Part shown: one piece after another, positions 46,856-58,214 of the stretch | How positions within the stretch are numbered: the first letter of the stretch is position 1 | Layout of the letters: each line of letters begins with the position of its first letter | Source of the DNA: Pollenia angustigena | Lineage: Eukaryota > Arthropoda > Insecta > Diptera > Polleniidae | Direction of reading: 5' to 3' | Assembly: GCA_930367215.1 (NCBI GenBank) | Contig: OV884059.1 | Coordinates: 51,678,957 to 51,742,956 of the forward strand | DNA length: 64,000 nt | The notes under the pieces: generated by a model | Seen by the model: only the letters and a program-made list of their open reading frames with translations | Told to the model about the DNA's origin: nothing | Databases searched by the model: none | Program-made: the position numbers and the translations under genes

Positions 46856-48366
46856 ATGAGTACGAACAGTGAAACAACACTAAGACAAAATGAAATAAAC
46901 TTTTACGTTTTAGTTCAGGCAAACGAAAATAATGTAGAAATAAATAAAACAAAACAATATAAACTATTTAACGGCTAAGCCAATTATTCGAACACGTTCC
47001 CTATCACCCTCGGTGTTTACAAAAACAGTGGATAGTGACTCATTAAAAAAACTACAACTAGATTTGGTGACAATTGTTGCCAGGCCAGCAAGTATTGCCG
47101 TGACGTCAAAAACAAATTTAGTGGGAAATGATACCAACTTAAACACAAATGAAATGGAAAATCCCCCTGTAAAAAATTGTCAAAAGCCTACAGTACAAGT
47201 TGGTATGGACAGGTACATAACAGTGCTTAAACGGGGACGCAGCCCTACCTCTGCAGCTGTTGCTTCGGCATCCAAAGTGCCATCTTTTGATAAAATAAAT
47301 TCCCAAAATCGCTTTGCAATTCTGGAGGATGAATCATCTGAAGCCCCAAACGTCATAAAATCGTCCAAGCCTCCCCCAATATATCTCAGGGAGCATAACT
47401 CAAATGATCTAATAAAGAGTTTAATTTCGTTGATTGGTGAAAATTCCTTTTATGTTGCCGCAATAAAGCGAGGTAGTATAAATGAAACTAAAATTCAAGT
47501 TAATCATGAAAATGACTTTCGGAAAGTAATTAGCAAATTTGAGGCACTCAAAATAAGTTTTTACACATACCAACTCAGGAGCAGTAAAGGTCTCCAGGTG
47601 GTGATTAAGGGAATTGATTCATGCGTAGACCCAGAGGAAATTAAAACTTTCTTGGAAGAAAAAGGCTTCAAGATAAAACATGTGGTAAATATTAGAAATA
47701 GGGACAAAATTCCACAACCACTTTTTCGAGTAGAATTAGAGCCCGGCGACATTAAGTTAAAAAAAAAACGAAACGCATCCCATTTATAGTGTGAAATATA
47801 TTCTATACAGAAAAATCACAATTGAGGAGCCGCACAGAAAAAACGGACCTGTTCAGTGCTTAAACTGCCAAGAATTTGGCCATACCAAGGCATACTGCTA
47901 CTTACCCCCTGTCTGCGTAGTATGTGGTGAACTACACGGTACAGTTTCTTGTGATAAGTCTAAAACCGACCCCAACGTAAAAAAATGTAGCAACTGTGGC
48001 GGTAATCACACTGCCAATTATAGAGGATGCCCAGTATATAATATTGTCAAGCAGACGGTTGGACAGAAAACAAATACCCCTCAAATGCAGGTTGCAAATC
48101 AGGTAAACACAAATGCAATTCAAGCCCCCCAGCCTAGTAATAACAGAACGTCTTACGCTAACGTCCTAAATTCAAACCATCAGCCAATGCAATGTGCCTC
48201 GCCAAGTAATGATGAAACTACAGTTTCTAATTTAAGTCGTTTAGAAAAAACCATGGAAATATTAGTGCAAACAGTAAATAATTTTACGAACACAATGGGT
48301 AATATGATGCAGAAAATGCTTAGAATGCAATCGATGTTATTGCAAGCTGTACTTAACAAACCATGA
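46856..48366 (+). pseudogene. Jockey-B ORF1, gag-like protein (frameshifted)
   Basis: The likely start is ATG 46856 (MSTNSETTL). That frame ends at about 46978, and the body of the protein is open from 46944 in another frame to 47789. A run of ten A at about 47759-47768 then shifts the frame, and the zinc-knuckle part is read 47791-48366. Features in order: KPPPIYLREH, an RRM-like YTYQLRSSKGLQVVIKGI, then three CCHC-type knuckles (CLNCQEFGHTKAYC, CVVCGELHGTVSC, CSNCGGNHTANYRGC). A Met-rich C-terminus ends at a TGA overlapping the ORF2 start (ATGA at 48363-48366). Confidence 0.85.
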
Positions 48367-50969
48367 ACTGTTTAAAAATTTGTTTTTGGAACGCAAACGG
48401 CATCCGCCAACATAAAAATGAATTAGAATACTTTCTTAAAAATAAACAAATTGATGTCATGATGATTTCTGAAACTCATTTGACTTCAGGAAATACGTTT
48501 AAAATCAATGGTTATATACTATATGATACCAAGGACCCTCGAGATAGAGCTTGTGGAGGTTCTGCCATCTTAATAAAAACGAGTCAAACACTACATTATG
48601 TGTGATCACCGTGAAGACTATCTGCAAGCAACGACTATTTGTGTTGAGGAGCTAAATCGAAACATAGTAATTTCTTCTTTATACTCTCCACCTAGATTTT
48701 CCATATCAGAAGGCCAATATTATAAATCATTAGGACCCTGTTTTCTGGCCGCTGGCGATTATAACGCTAAACATACCTTCTGGGGGTCACAACTTATAAC
48801 ACCAAAAGGTCGTGTTTTGTTTAACACAATCTCTAAAATGGGTTTAAATGTGGTCGCGAGCGGGCAACCAACATATTGGCCTACTGATCAGCAAAAAATT
48901 CCAGATGTTATCGACTTTGGCGTGGTTAAAAACATCCCCACAGAAACGATTCATGTTGAAGCTTCCTTAGAATTATCATCCGATCACACACCTACAATTG
49001 TTACTATATCGAAAACAAATAGAATTGTATTTCCGTCAGGTTACTTATCGACGCCAGCCACACAAATAAATTGGTTAAAATATAAAAAATTTCTCAGTGC
49101 CCATTGCACAGAAAATATTCCGCTTAGTACACCGGTGAATGTGGTGCTGTTCAACACTCCAGCGTTACCCCCAAAAAAATTAAAAATAATAAAATATGTG
49201 CTTCAGATGTCGAGCTCTTGACTGAAAAAAGGAGAGTTCGAAGAGAGTGGCAACTTTACAGATCCCCGCAACTTAAGATTTTATTAAAAGAATGCACAAA
49301 AAGGCTAAGAAAGTTACTACAGAATCAGAAAACGGCTTCTCTAGAAAAATATCTTAAGGAACTTGAGGCAACTCCACAATCTGACTACTCATTATGGCGT
49401 GCAGCTAGAAATCTAAAAAGGCCAGTTATATCTAAGCCACCATTAAGAAACTTGAATGGTAGTTGGGCAAGAAACGATATTGAAAAAGGAAATCTTTTTG
49501 TTAGTCATTTGAAAAACGTATTTACACCAAATATATCTCACAACATTGCGGTCGAGTTACCACCTGTTGATGCTAGAGCAGCTATTCCCCTCAGATTTGA
49601 GATAAGAGAAACCGAAAAGGCTATTTGTGACTTAAACACTAAGAAGGCACCTGGTATTGATAAAATCAGTAATAAAATGCTTTTGGAGCTACCTCGCATA
49701 GCAAAGAAAATTATTCTTTTTATTTTTAATGCTATTTTACGCCTTGAATACTATCCTGAAAAATGAAAGGTTTCCTTAGTTACCATGATACCAAAGCCAG
49801 GTAAAGATCATACAAAAGTTGAGTCTTATAGACCTATTAGCTTATTATCAAATATGTCAAAGCTGTTTGAGAAATTATTAGTTTCAAAATTAACACCAAT
49901 TTTAAGTGAAAATAGATGTATTCCAAACCATCAGTTCGGATTTAGAAGAAAACACAGCACAATCGAGCAGACTTATCGAATTGTAAATGTCATAAGTAAA
50001 GCATTTGAAAAAAAGAAATATTGCTCAGCACTCTTCATCGATGTTTCGCAAGCTTTTGACAAAGTCTGGCATGAAGGCTTATTACACAAATTGAAGCAAA
50101 ATTTACCAGCAAACACACACAAGCTGCTAGAAAGCTACTTAGTCGGTCGTCAATTTATTATTAAAGAAGGAAATTTCTTAAGTTCACTTCAGCCCATTGC
50201 CGCTGGAGTCCCACAAGGCAGCATCCTGGGCCCACTATTATACTTAATTTATACTTCGGACATGCCAACAAGCAACTACACACAAACTTCAACATTTGCA
50301 GTCGATACAGCTTTTCTAAGCGTTCACGAAAATCGTTATGAAGCATCGCGTTACTTACTGCATCATATATTTCAACTAGAAATATGGTTAAGACAATGGA
50401 GGATAATGGTCAATGAGCAAAAATGCGTACATATAACATTCACTTGCCCCCCTATTACAATCAATAATCAAATAATTCCTCAATATTCGCATGTTAAATA
50501 TCTCGGTATACATCTGGATCGGCGATTAACGTGGAAATGCCATATAGAGGCAAAATTAACTCAAATAAAACTAAAAGCCATTCAAATTCATTGGCTTATT
50601 GGAAGAAATTCTGTCCCTAGTCTCGATTGCAAGCTTCTACTTTACAACTCTATCTTAAAGCCTAACTGGTGCTACGGTATTCAACTATGAGGCACTGCCT
50701 CGGCCTCTAATATCTACAAAATTCAAAGGCGCCAAAATAAACTTCTTCGAATAATCACAGCTGCTCCCTGGTATGTTAAAAACTCAAACATTCATAAGGA
50801 TCTCAATGTGCCATTAGTGAAATCTATGATTACAAAATATGCAATAAAATATTTAAAAAGGCTTGAACAACACCCAAATCCACTAGCTCGAAATATTTTA
50901 AATCATGGCGGCCACACTCGCTTAAGAAGAAGAGACACTGCAGCACTTACCCAATTAGATGAGCGATAA
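48363..50969 (+). pseudogene. Jockey-B ORF2, endonuclease and reverse transcriptase
   Basis: It starts at ATG 48363 (MNCLKICFWNANGI). The endonuclease has ISETHL, GGSAILI, AAGDYNAKH and SSDHTP. The reverse transcriptase has KKAPGIDKISNKML, YRPISLLSNMSKLFE, ALFIDVSQAFDKVWH and AGVPQGSILGPLLY. Its active-site box is FAVD instead of FADD, so the first catalytic aspartate is lost. The end is HPNPLARNIL...RLRRRDTAALT, Jockey-clade style. Breaks: frameshift near 48600, frameshift near 49180, TGG to TGA at 49764 and TGG to TGA at 50688. The stop is at 50967-50969. Confidence 0.9.
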
Positions 50970-51096
50970 ACACCTATAAAAGTGAACATAACCCGTGATG
51001 AAGAAAATTTTGTCTGGCACTGGCAGGAGATAAAATAACGTATTAGGTTAAGATTTGATTAATTATTGTTAGTTCATATTTAATATATGAAGATTC

Positions 51097-51130
51097 AATA
51101 AAAAATAATGACAAAAAAAAAAAAAAAAAA
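51097..51130 (+). terminator. Poly(A) signal and tail of Jockey-B
   Basis: AATAAA at 51097-51102 is followed by an uninterrupted A run at 51113-51130, just before the target duplication. Confidence 0.8.
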
Positions 51131-51723
51131 ATAAATGATTAAAATCTGTTTGCAACTCTTGATTTTATTCACAAAAGTCGACAAATTTTAATTAATTTAA
51201 GAATTTCATAAAAGGCAATATTTGTATGGGAGCCCCCTAAGGGATGGTGATAAAGGGAAAGTATAATTTGAGAAAATGTTAAGAACAAAAAACTAATGGA
51301 GGCCAGTCATACATTTTATCATCCTAGGGGCGACTCCTGGGCATTTATGGGACTTTTTCTTTAATGTATTCCTAGTCTGCATTGAACATTTTGTATAGAA
51401 GCCCCCTTAAGGAATGGAGATAGCGGGTGGGTATGTTAGAAATAAATGATTGAGATGAAAAATAAAGTGGGGTTGGTCATACATTTGACCCATCTAGGGG
51501 CATCCTAGGCGCTGCAGGGGCCAAATTTAAGGCTAGGGTTCTACGCATATAAAAAACAAAGTTCCAAATAAAATAAGCTAAAAGTGATTAAAGTCTGTCT
51601 ACAACTTTTAATTTTTTCATAATAGATGAAATTTTTTTATTTTTTAAATTAACCAAACTTAAAAATTTTAAAACATTTATTTTTGTTGTTAATTAGTTAA
51701 AGTTAAAGCTTTTATTTAGAAAT

Positions 51724-53377
51724 TTATTCTTCTTCCTCCTGCAGATTCCAAAAAATATCCCCTAGTAGCGAATCAAGTTGTTTGCCGCTATACCAGTGTT
51801 CGAGCCTGGCTGTTACTTGGTGAAATCTCTCGCTATGTTCATCAGACTCGGCTGGTGATTGTTCATTAAATTTTTCGGCATGGTAATGCAAAAAATGTAT
51901 TTTCAATGACATTCTAACGTTTAAGTTTTTAAATGCGGTAAGCATATTTTTGATTAAAATTCGCCAGTTTTCAGACCGATGATTTCCTAATACATTTTCT
52001 ATTACTGATTTCTCACAATTCCAGGCCAATAGCTCGATATCATTCAATGCAACCTCAAATTGATGGTCCTTCATAAGACGACGAATGTCCGGTCCATTAA
52101 GAATTCCTTTAAAATAAAAACATTATGATATGAAATATAAATCGAGTTTAATAAAGTAGTTACAGTTTATACCTTCTTTTACTTTCATGCCGCTTAATCG
52201 TGGAAAAATTCGGCGCAATTCGGTAAAAGCAACACCATCTGGGCTCAATGCTTTTATAAAATTTTTTACAATACCCAGTTTAATGTGGAGTGGTGGGAGC
52301 AAAATCTTTTCCATCGGCACAAGTGGTAATTCAATAAAATTATTTCTATGCAATCTGCTTTCCTCACGTAAAGCCCAATCCAGTGTATTGTACTGGTCGC
52401 CATCGAAACGCGTATTCCATAAGCACATGAAGCACATATTTTTAGTATAACCCAATTGCATGCCTCTTAAAAGAGCTACCACTTTTAAATCTGTATTATT
52501 TTTTTCGTTGATGCGTATGTCTCTTTAGTATTTGTGCTTAGTGCTATCGGAATAGGACTTTTTAAATTAGTGGCATGTAGCAAAACTGCTTTTAAGCTAC
52601 TTTTGGAAGAATCAATGAATAAGCGCCAATCTCCAGGATTATATTCATTTTGCATTGTTAAAACCAAGCCACGGATGTCAGTACAATACGCGATAGAATT
52701 ATTCTTAATTGATTTAAAAAAAGTCGTAAATCGTCTATGGCGATTGATAGCCCCGTATAATTGTACACCTGGTGCTAAAATATTAGCTCGTTTTAGCTCT
52801 TTTGTTAAGAGAATGCTCTGTCTTTGAGATAATTTTAGACGCCGTACCAATATATCCAGACGATCTTGCGTGATTTCATTGTGACTGCTTGGAACCGTGA
52901 TGCATGACGGTTCATACATTGAAGTAGCTGGCCCACCCGCTTCATCAGAATGAATTATTGAGGGAATATGTTTTGTTGGTATTTGGCTATCCGGAACAGG
53001 AATTTCATCAGAATGTGACAGCGGAAATCGAGCATATGTTGTTGCAGTATAAGATATATAAGTCATTTTTCTTCTGTTCATACCCGCTGTATAATTTATG
53101 CACGCATAACACTCATCTTCAACATGAACTATGGGATTTCTCCAAATCATTGGAACACCAAATGGCATGGCGTCTCCATTTTTCCCCACTCGTTTAAATG
53201 GTAAATGCAGTGTTTACACACTATTGATGGTGCCCAACTCTAACCATATATAACACTTAAAGAAAAATATGATTCAAACAAGGTACTTGTTTCATTAGTG
53301 ATTTTACGGCTACTTGGCATATTTTTATATTTCCCACACACATAACAAAAGTAATTAAACTTTTTACACGCCTCCAT
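51724..53377 (-). pseudogene. Transposon-type zinc-finger protein gene with one intron (broken)
   Basis: Starts at ATG 53377 (MEACKKFNYFCYVCGK), giving an N-terminal CxxC pair, with a second pair CKHC near 53215. Then come FGVPMIWRNP, a D-containing WRLFIDSSKSSLKAVLLH block, CFMCLWNTRFD, LLPPLHIKLGIVKNFIK, NCEKSVIENVLGNHRS and SLKIHFLHYHAEKF...SERFHQ. I recall similar proteins from repeat-rich arthropod, cnidarian and fish genomes, with no superfamily I can name. An intron at 52107-52172 (66 bp, GT...AG) joins KVKEG to ILNGPDI. Breaks: a stop near 53240, a frameshift in GGGGAAAAA near 53185, and loss of about 13 residues with a frameshift near 52490, where relatives have a conserved D. Confidence 0.7.
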
Positions 53378-53456
53378 CTTAGATATTGTTATTTATTAAT
53401 TTTATTTCAATGTTTCCTATTTATGTTTCATTTATTTAAAACAATTTATTTTTTTT

Positions 53457-54511
53457 TTATTTTGAAGAAGGTATGGTAACACCCATTGTGTTCGTAAAAT
53501 TAGTTACTGTTTGCACTAATGTTTCCATGGTTTTTTCTAGACGACTTAAATTAGAAACTGGAGTTTCATCATTACTTGGCGAAGCACCTTGCATTGGCAC
53601 ATGGTTTGATTTTAGGACGTTAGAGTAAGAGGTTCTGTTATTACTAGGCTGCGGAGCCTGAATGTCATTAGTGTTCACCTGATTTGTTACCTGCATTTGA
53701 GGGGGATTTGTTTTCGGTCCGACCGACTGCTTGACGATAGTATATACAGGGCATCCTCTATAATTGACAGTGTGATTACCGCCACAGTTGCTACATTTTT
53801 TTACGTTGTCGCAAAGAACTGTTCCATGGAATTCACCAAATTCTACGCATACAGGTGGTAAGTAGCAGTATGCCTTAGTATGGCCAAATTCCTGGCAGTT
53901 TAGACATTGAATAGGACCATTTCTTTTGTGCGGATCCTCAATAGTTACCCTTCTGTACAGAATATATTTTAAATTATAAATTGGATGCGTTTCATTTTTT
54001 TTTGAACTTAACGTCGCCGGGTTCTTACTTCACTTGAAATAGTGGTTGGGGATTTGTTTCCCCTATTTTTGATATTTGCTACTTTTTTTTATTTTAAAGC
54101 CCGTTTCTTCCAAAAAATCTTTAATTTCCCCTGGGTCTACGCAGGAGTCTATGCCCTTGATCAATACCTGAAGACCTTTACTGCTCTTCAGTTGATATGT
54201 TTAAAAGTTTTTTTTAGAGCCTCAAATCTTTTAATTACTTTTCGAAAATCGTCCTCGTGATTCACCTGTATTTTTGCCTCGTTAATCATACCTCTCTTTA
54301 TTGCAGCTACATAATAAGAATTTTCACATATCACATCACATATATAGGAATAGTTTATTTATTTCAGCATTATTTTCGTTTGCATGAACTGTTACTGTTA
54401 TTTTTTAAGCGTCCATTCGCTGTTTATATTTCAAAATCAAATGTGATTAATTAAAAATTTGAATCGTATGCGGGGTTAAGAATACACGTCTGTTAACGAC
54501 AAAGCACAAAC
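53457..54511 (-). pseudogene. Jockey-B ORF1 fragment, minus strand
   Basis: Reverse copy of Jockey-B from the 5' UTR (GCGGGGTTAAGAATACACGTCTG near 54480, reading inward) through ORF1 to the point where ORF1 reads NTMG (53470). An internal deletion of several hundred bp lies near 54325. Zinc-knuckle landmarks survive near 53740-53910, with one cysteine mutated (CSNCGG region reads CDN). The right end, its 5' end, abuts the hAT-like element at 54512. Confidence 0.8.
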
Positions 54512-54725
54512 CAGAGCTGTTAAATTTGGATTACGATTAGTAATCAATTAGATTAAATTGTAAAAAGAATGGTATTGATTACATAATTCTCTTTTTTACA
54601 ATTCCTGATTATTAATTAATTATGATTACAAATAATCCAAAAATAATTAAGATTAGTTAGGATTACGAGAAAATAATCAAAAGTAATCAAAAAAATAGTT
54701 GACTACTTTCAAAGATTATTTTTGA

Positions 54726-55906
54726 CTAGCTGACCCGGTCTACGTTGCTGGCCCTAAGTAAACATTAGTTTTGTATTACCACACGATTTAAATTGAGCAT
54801 TTAACGAAATTTACGGCCTTTAAAATAAAAATCCATGGAATACCTATCATAAATTTTTTTTAAAAAATAACTTACATATGGTGTGGATATGGGCTCAATC
54901 AAAAAAGAATAAGTTGGACCATGGCGATAATTTTAAAGAAAAAATCGTCCAAATCGGTCAAGCCGTTCTCAAATCATGCTCTTAATAGAAAAAGTGGGCG
55001 TAAAAGTAGGCGTGGTAATTTTTTCTTTCGATGAAAACGTAAAATAAATTAATACGAACAGTTAAAAGAAAAATTAGTCAAATCGATGGAGCAGTTTTTT
55101 GATTTTAGGTAAATCGAAAAAAGTGGGCGGGGCAAAATTTTCATTCCGTAAAACCTAAGTTAAACCATGGCGATCATTTTGAAGAAAAAATCGTCCAAAT
55201 CGGTCAAGTCGTTCTCCAGTTATGCGCTTAATAGAAAAAGTGGGCGTAAAAGTAGGCGTGGTAAATTTTTCTATCGATGAAAACTTAAAATGGATTAATA
55301 CGAACATTTGAAAGATAAATTAGTCAAATCAAAATCGTCCAAATCGGTCAAGTCGTTCTCCAGTTATGCGCTTAATAGAAAAAGTGGGCGTAAAAGTAGG
55401 CGTGGTAAATTTTTCTATCGATGAAAACTTAAAATGGATTAATACGAACATTTGAAAGATAAATTAGTCAAATCGATGGAGCAGTTTTTTGATTTTAGGT
55501 AAATCAAAAAAAGTGGGCGTAAAAGTGGGCGGGGCAAAATTTTCTTTCCGTAAAACCCTAAGGTGGACCATGGCGATCATTTTAAAGAAAAAATCGTCCA
55601 AATCGGTCAAGCCGTTCTCAATTTATGCGCTTAATAGAAAAAGTGGGCGTAAAAGTAGGCGTGGTAAATTTTTCTATCGATGAAAACTTAAAATGGATTA
55701 ATACGAAGATTTGAAAGAAAAATTAGTCAACTCGATGGAGCCGTTTTCTGATTTTAGGTAAATCGAAAAAAGTGGGCGGGGCAAAAGTATCCTATGTCCG
55801 TCTCCTGGCTCTAAGCTACCTCCCTACCAATTTTCAGCCAAATCTGTTCTGCCGTTCTTGAGTTATAAGTGGTGTAACTAACACGACTTTCTTTTATATA
55901 TATAGA
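54726..55906 (-). mobile_element. Helitron (non-autonomous), 1,181 bp
   Basis: On the minus strand it starts TCTATATATATAAAAGAAAG (at 55906) and ends GGGTCAGCTAG (at 54726). The ends match those of the Helitron at 3656-4572. It is inserted between A and T, with no duplication. The body consists of partial tandem copies of a unit of about 240 bp with phrases GTCCAAATCGGTCAAG, AAAAAGTGGGCGTAAAAGTA and GAACATTTGAAAGATAAATT. No protein-coding remnant. Confidence 0.88.
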
Positions 55907-56547
55907 TTATTTTCGATTATTTTTTAAAAATTCAGAATGCGCATCATTTTACACTAACGTTTTTTTTTTTTTTTTGAAAAATTTAAAACGTAAAAAAATA
56001 GATAGTGTTTGTATACAAAATATAGGTATATTCACTTCAATAACAAAACAACCAATAACAATTTTAGTACTTCCTAAATCAACACAAAAGGGAAAAATAC
56101 GTGGAAAAATAATAAAGAAAACATTAAGAATACATTCAATTCCATTTGATTTTAATGCTTTTAGCTGGCATCATTATAATTATTTTATTTTGTTTGCATT
56201 TACCTTCATTTATGCATATGGTTTGTGGTTACAGCAACTTCACCAGTTGTAGTTGTAGTATTTAAAGCTGACGAATGCTCTGTAGCGCAACAAAGTTCAA
56301 AATCTCGAATTTTGCGCTTTAACTGCAACGACTACTAGAACTACGTATTCTGTTGACACTACTTTAAAACTGCCGTTTTTGACAGCTTGCAGCGCTATTG
56401 TTAACGTTGTACTACATCGACTATTTTGTTCCCCACTTTATTTACCAATTTGGCTACCTAGTTCATTATAAAAATGCATAAATAAGAACATAAAAAAAAA
56501 ATTTTTTTAAGAACCGCTTTTCTTAAAAAAGAACATTAAAAAAAATT

Positions 56548-56830
56548 TTTGCCCCCCCCCCCTAGATTTGATCCTAGCTACGCCCATGTATTCGTGTATT
56601 GTCATCGGAAATATGTATGCGTGCAAAGTTTCATCCATTTGCATTGAGTAAAAGGGATTCAAAAAAGAATTTTACCAAAAACAAAAATTTTTGCCCCCCC
56701 CCCCTAGATTTTATCCTGGCTACGCCCATTTATTCGTGTATTGTCATCGGGAATATGTATGCCTGCATAGTTTCATCCATTTGCATTGAGTATAAGGCGG
56801 GTAAATTAACGTTACAAGATTTGATTTTCC
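56548..56830. repeat. Tandem duplication with 11-C tracts
   Basis: Two copies of about 142 bp, each starting TTTTTG followed by 11 C and then CTAGATTT, continuing through GGCTACGCCCAT, GTGTATTGTCATCGG and GTTTCATCCATTTGCATTGA. They lie inside the hAT-like element. Confidence 0.8.
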
Positions 56831-57628
56831 GAAGTGAAGCTAAAGAAAAGGTTTTAATAATAATAACTAGGGATGCGATTTCCATGCAAATGCATGTTTT
56901 TTGTCGATAGTCTAAGAACCATGTCGACCAATTTTCTTTCCGAATCATTAAATTTGCGTTAAAATGGCATCGATTTGTTTTTGCATATTTTGGTGAAAAT
57001 TCATATTTTTGCATATTTAGGTTTTAAATGCATATTTTTGCATATTTTGACATTTTTAAGGGATCTTTTATTTTCCATATTATAAAAAAGATCTTAAAAA
57101 AAAACTTTCTAAAAAATTTTTAATAATCAATAAATTCTTTTGGAGATTTGCTTTAAATACAAGATTTTTAAGATTTCGACAAAAGATGCTTTTATTTTAA
57201 ACCGATGCAGCATATTACATCATTAAGACTTCCAATGGGTTCCAAATTACTTGCTTGGCACATGGGTTATACTTCGTTGCAGAGAATTTAGAAGCCAATT
57301 CGATTATATTGCAATTTTTAATTAAATGTATCCCTTGATTCACCTTCCACCTCAGCCAGTAGTAGCAATATAATCAAAAGTAATCAAAAGTAATCAAAAG
57401 TAATCTTCGAAAGTAGTCAAATTATTTTTCGATTACTTTTTATTATTTTATATTATTTTTTCGTAATTTTTATTAATCTTGATTATTTTTTGATTATCTG
57501 TAATCGTAATCAATTAGTAATCGTGCGAATCGGAAAATAATCGTAATATAATCATTTCTTCACCTTTCAAAAAAAAATAATCTAATTACTAATTATCATG
57601 ATTAGTAATCATTACTTTACAGCTATGC

Positions 57629-58214
57629 CACAAACCGAACTGAATTTGTGGATTTGTGAACAGTTTTTTAAGAGGTAAGCTTTATATCTCTGTTTAAGTA
57701 GTATATGTACATAGTTTAGCTTTAATTACAATTGCGCATTCCTTTTAGTTTGTTACCATTTCCATATCAATATTTCTAAGTACAAAAAAGCGGCATACGG
57801 GCATCCTTAAGCTGGTAATTAGCGAGCATACATACACTTAACTTAACATCCCCAAGAACCACATAAAACTTAAGTTAATATTTGGTGGATATATTATAAA
57901 GCTGGAAGGACGTTTATTGTCCTTTGTAAGGCCAATGAAACATCCTATCAAAGTTAAGAACTCAATAGAATCCAGAAAAAAGGAAAAAAATGGTTGTAAA
58001 TATACATACATATGTTAATTTTGTACTTTAATGATTTTAAATTTGGTTGTTAATAGATTTTCTTGTATTTTTTTTATCTTGTTTAGTCAACACCTAATGT
58101 AAACGTTGTATAAAATGAGAAAAGAACATTAATATGTAGTACTTAAAAATTACTTTATTATATATAATCTATGGCCATCATTAGTGGAGAGGGTATTATG
58201 CATTTGTGCTGATG
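57629..58214. other. Non-coding, unassigned
   Basis: AT-rich sequence without recognised gene or repeat, between the hAT-like element and the interspersed repeat. Confidence 0.4.

Larger units (their letters stand above)
46485..51130 (+). mobile_element. Jockey-B, full-length non-LTR retrotransposon
   Basis: 4.65 kb, with a 5' UTR, ORF1, ORF2, AATAAA at 51097 and a poly(A) tail. It is flanked by a 10-bp duplication ATAAATGATT (46475-46484 and 51131-51140) inside R copy 3. It is related to Jockey-A, but clearly a separate family: ORF2 is alignable throughout and ORF1 shares the three-knuckle layout. Further copies are at 3513-4625 (5' UTR), 21775-24800 and 53457-54511. Several stops and frameshifts inactivate it. 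Confidence 0.92.
46052..51631 (+). repeat. R repeat copy 3, split by Jockey-B
   Basis: The left part 46052-46484 starts CACTATGCTAGTT and the right part 51131-51631 ends at the same point as copy 2. The junction ATAAATGATT is present on both sides of Jockey-B. Confidence 0.85.
54512..57628. mobile_element. hAT-like element, 3.1 kb including a nested Helitron
   Basis: The ends are CAGAGCTGTTAAA and, from the right, CATAGCTGTAAAG. They are flanked by 8-bp imperfect duplications GCACAAAC (54504-54511) and CCACAAAC (57629-57636). The subterminal regions (54530-54720 and 57365-57615) are crowded with ATTAC/GTAAT and TAATCAAAAG motifs in both orientations. Such clusters bind hAT transposases. No transposase gene is left. 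A Helitron is nested at 54726-55906. Confidence 0.75.

Noticed and set aside
56548..56830. C11 tracts as a telomeric or regulatory repeat
   Set aside because: They occur only twice and belong to a simple 142-bp duplication within a hAT-like element.
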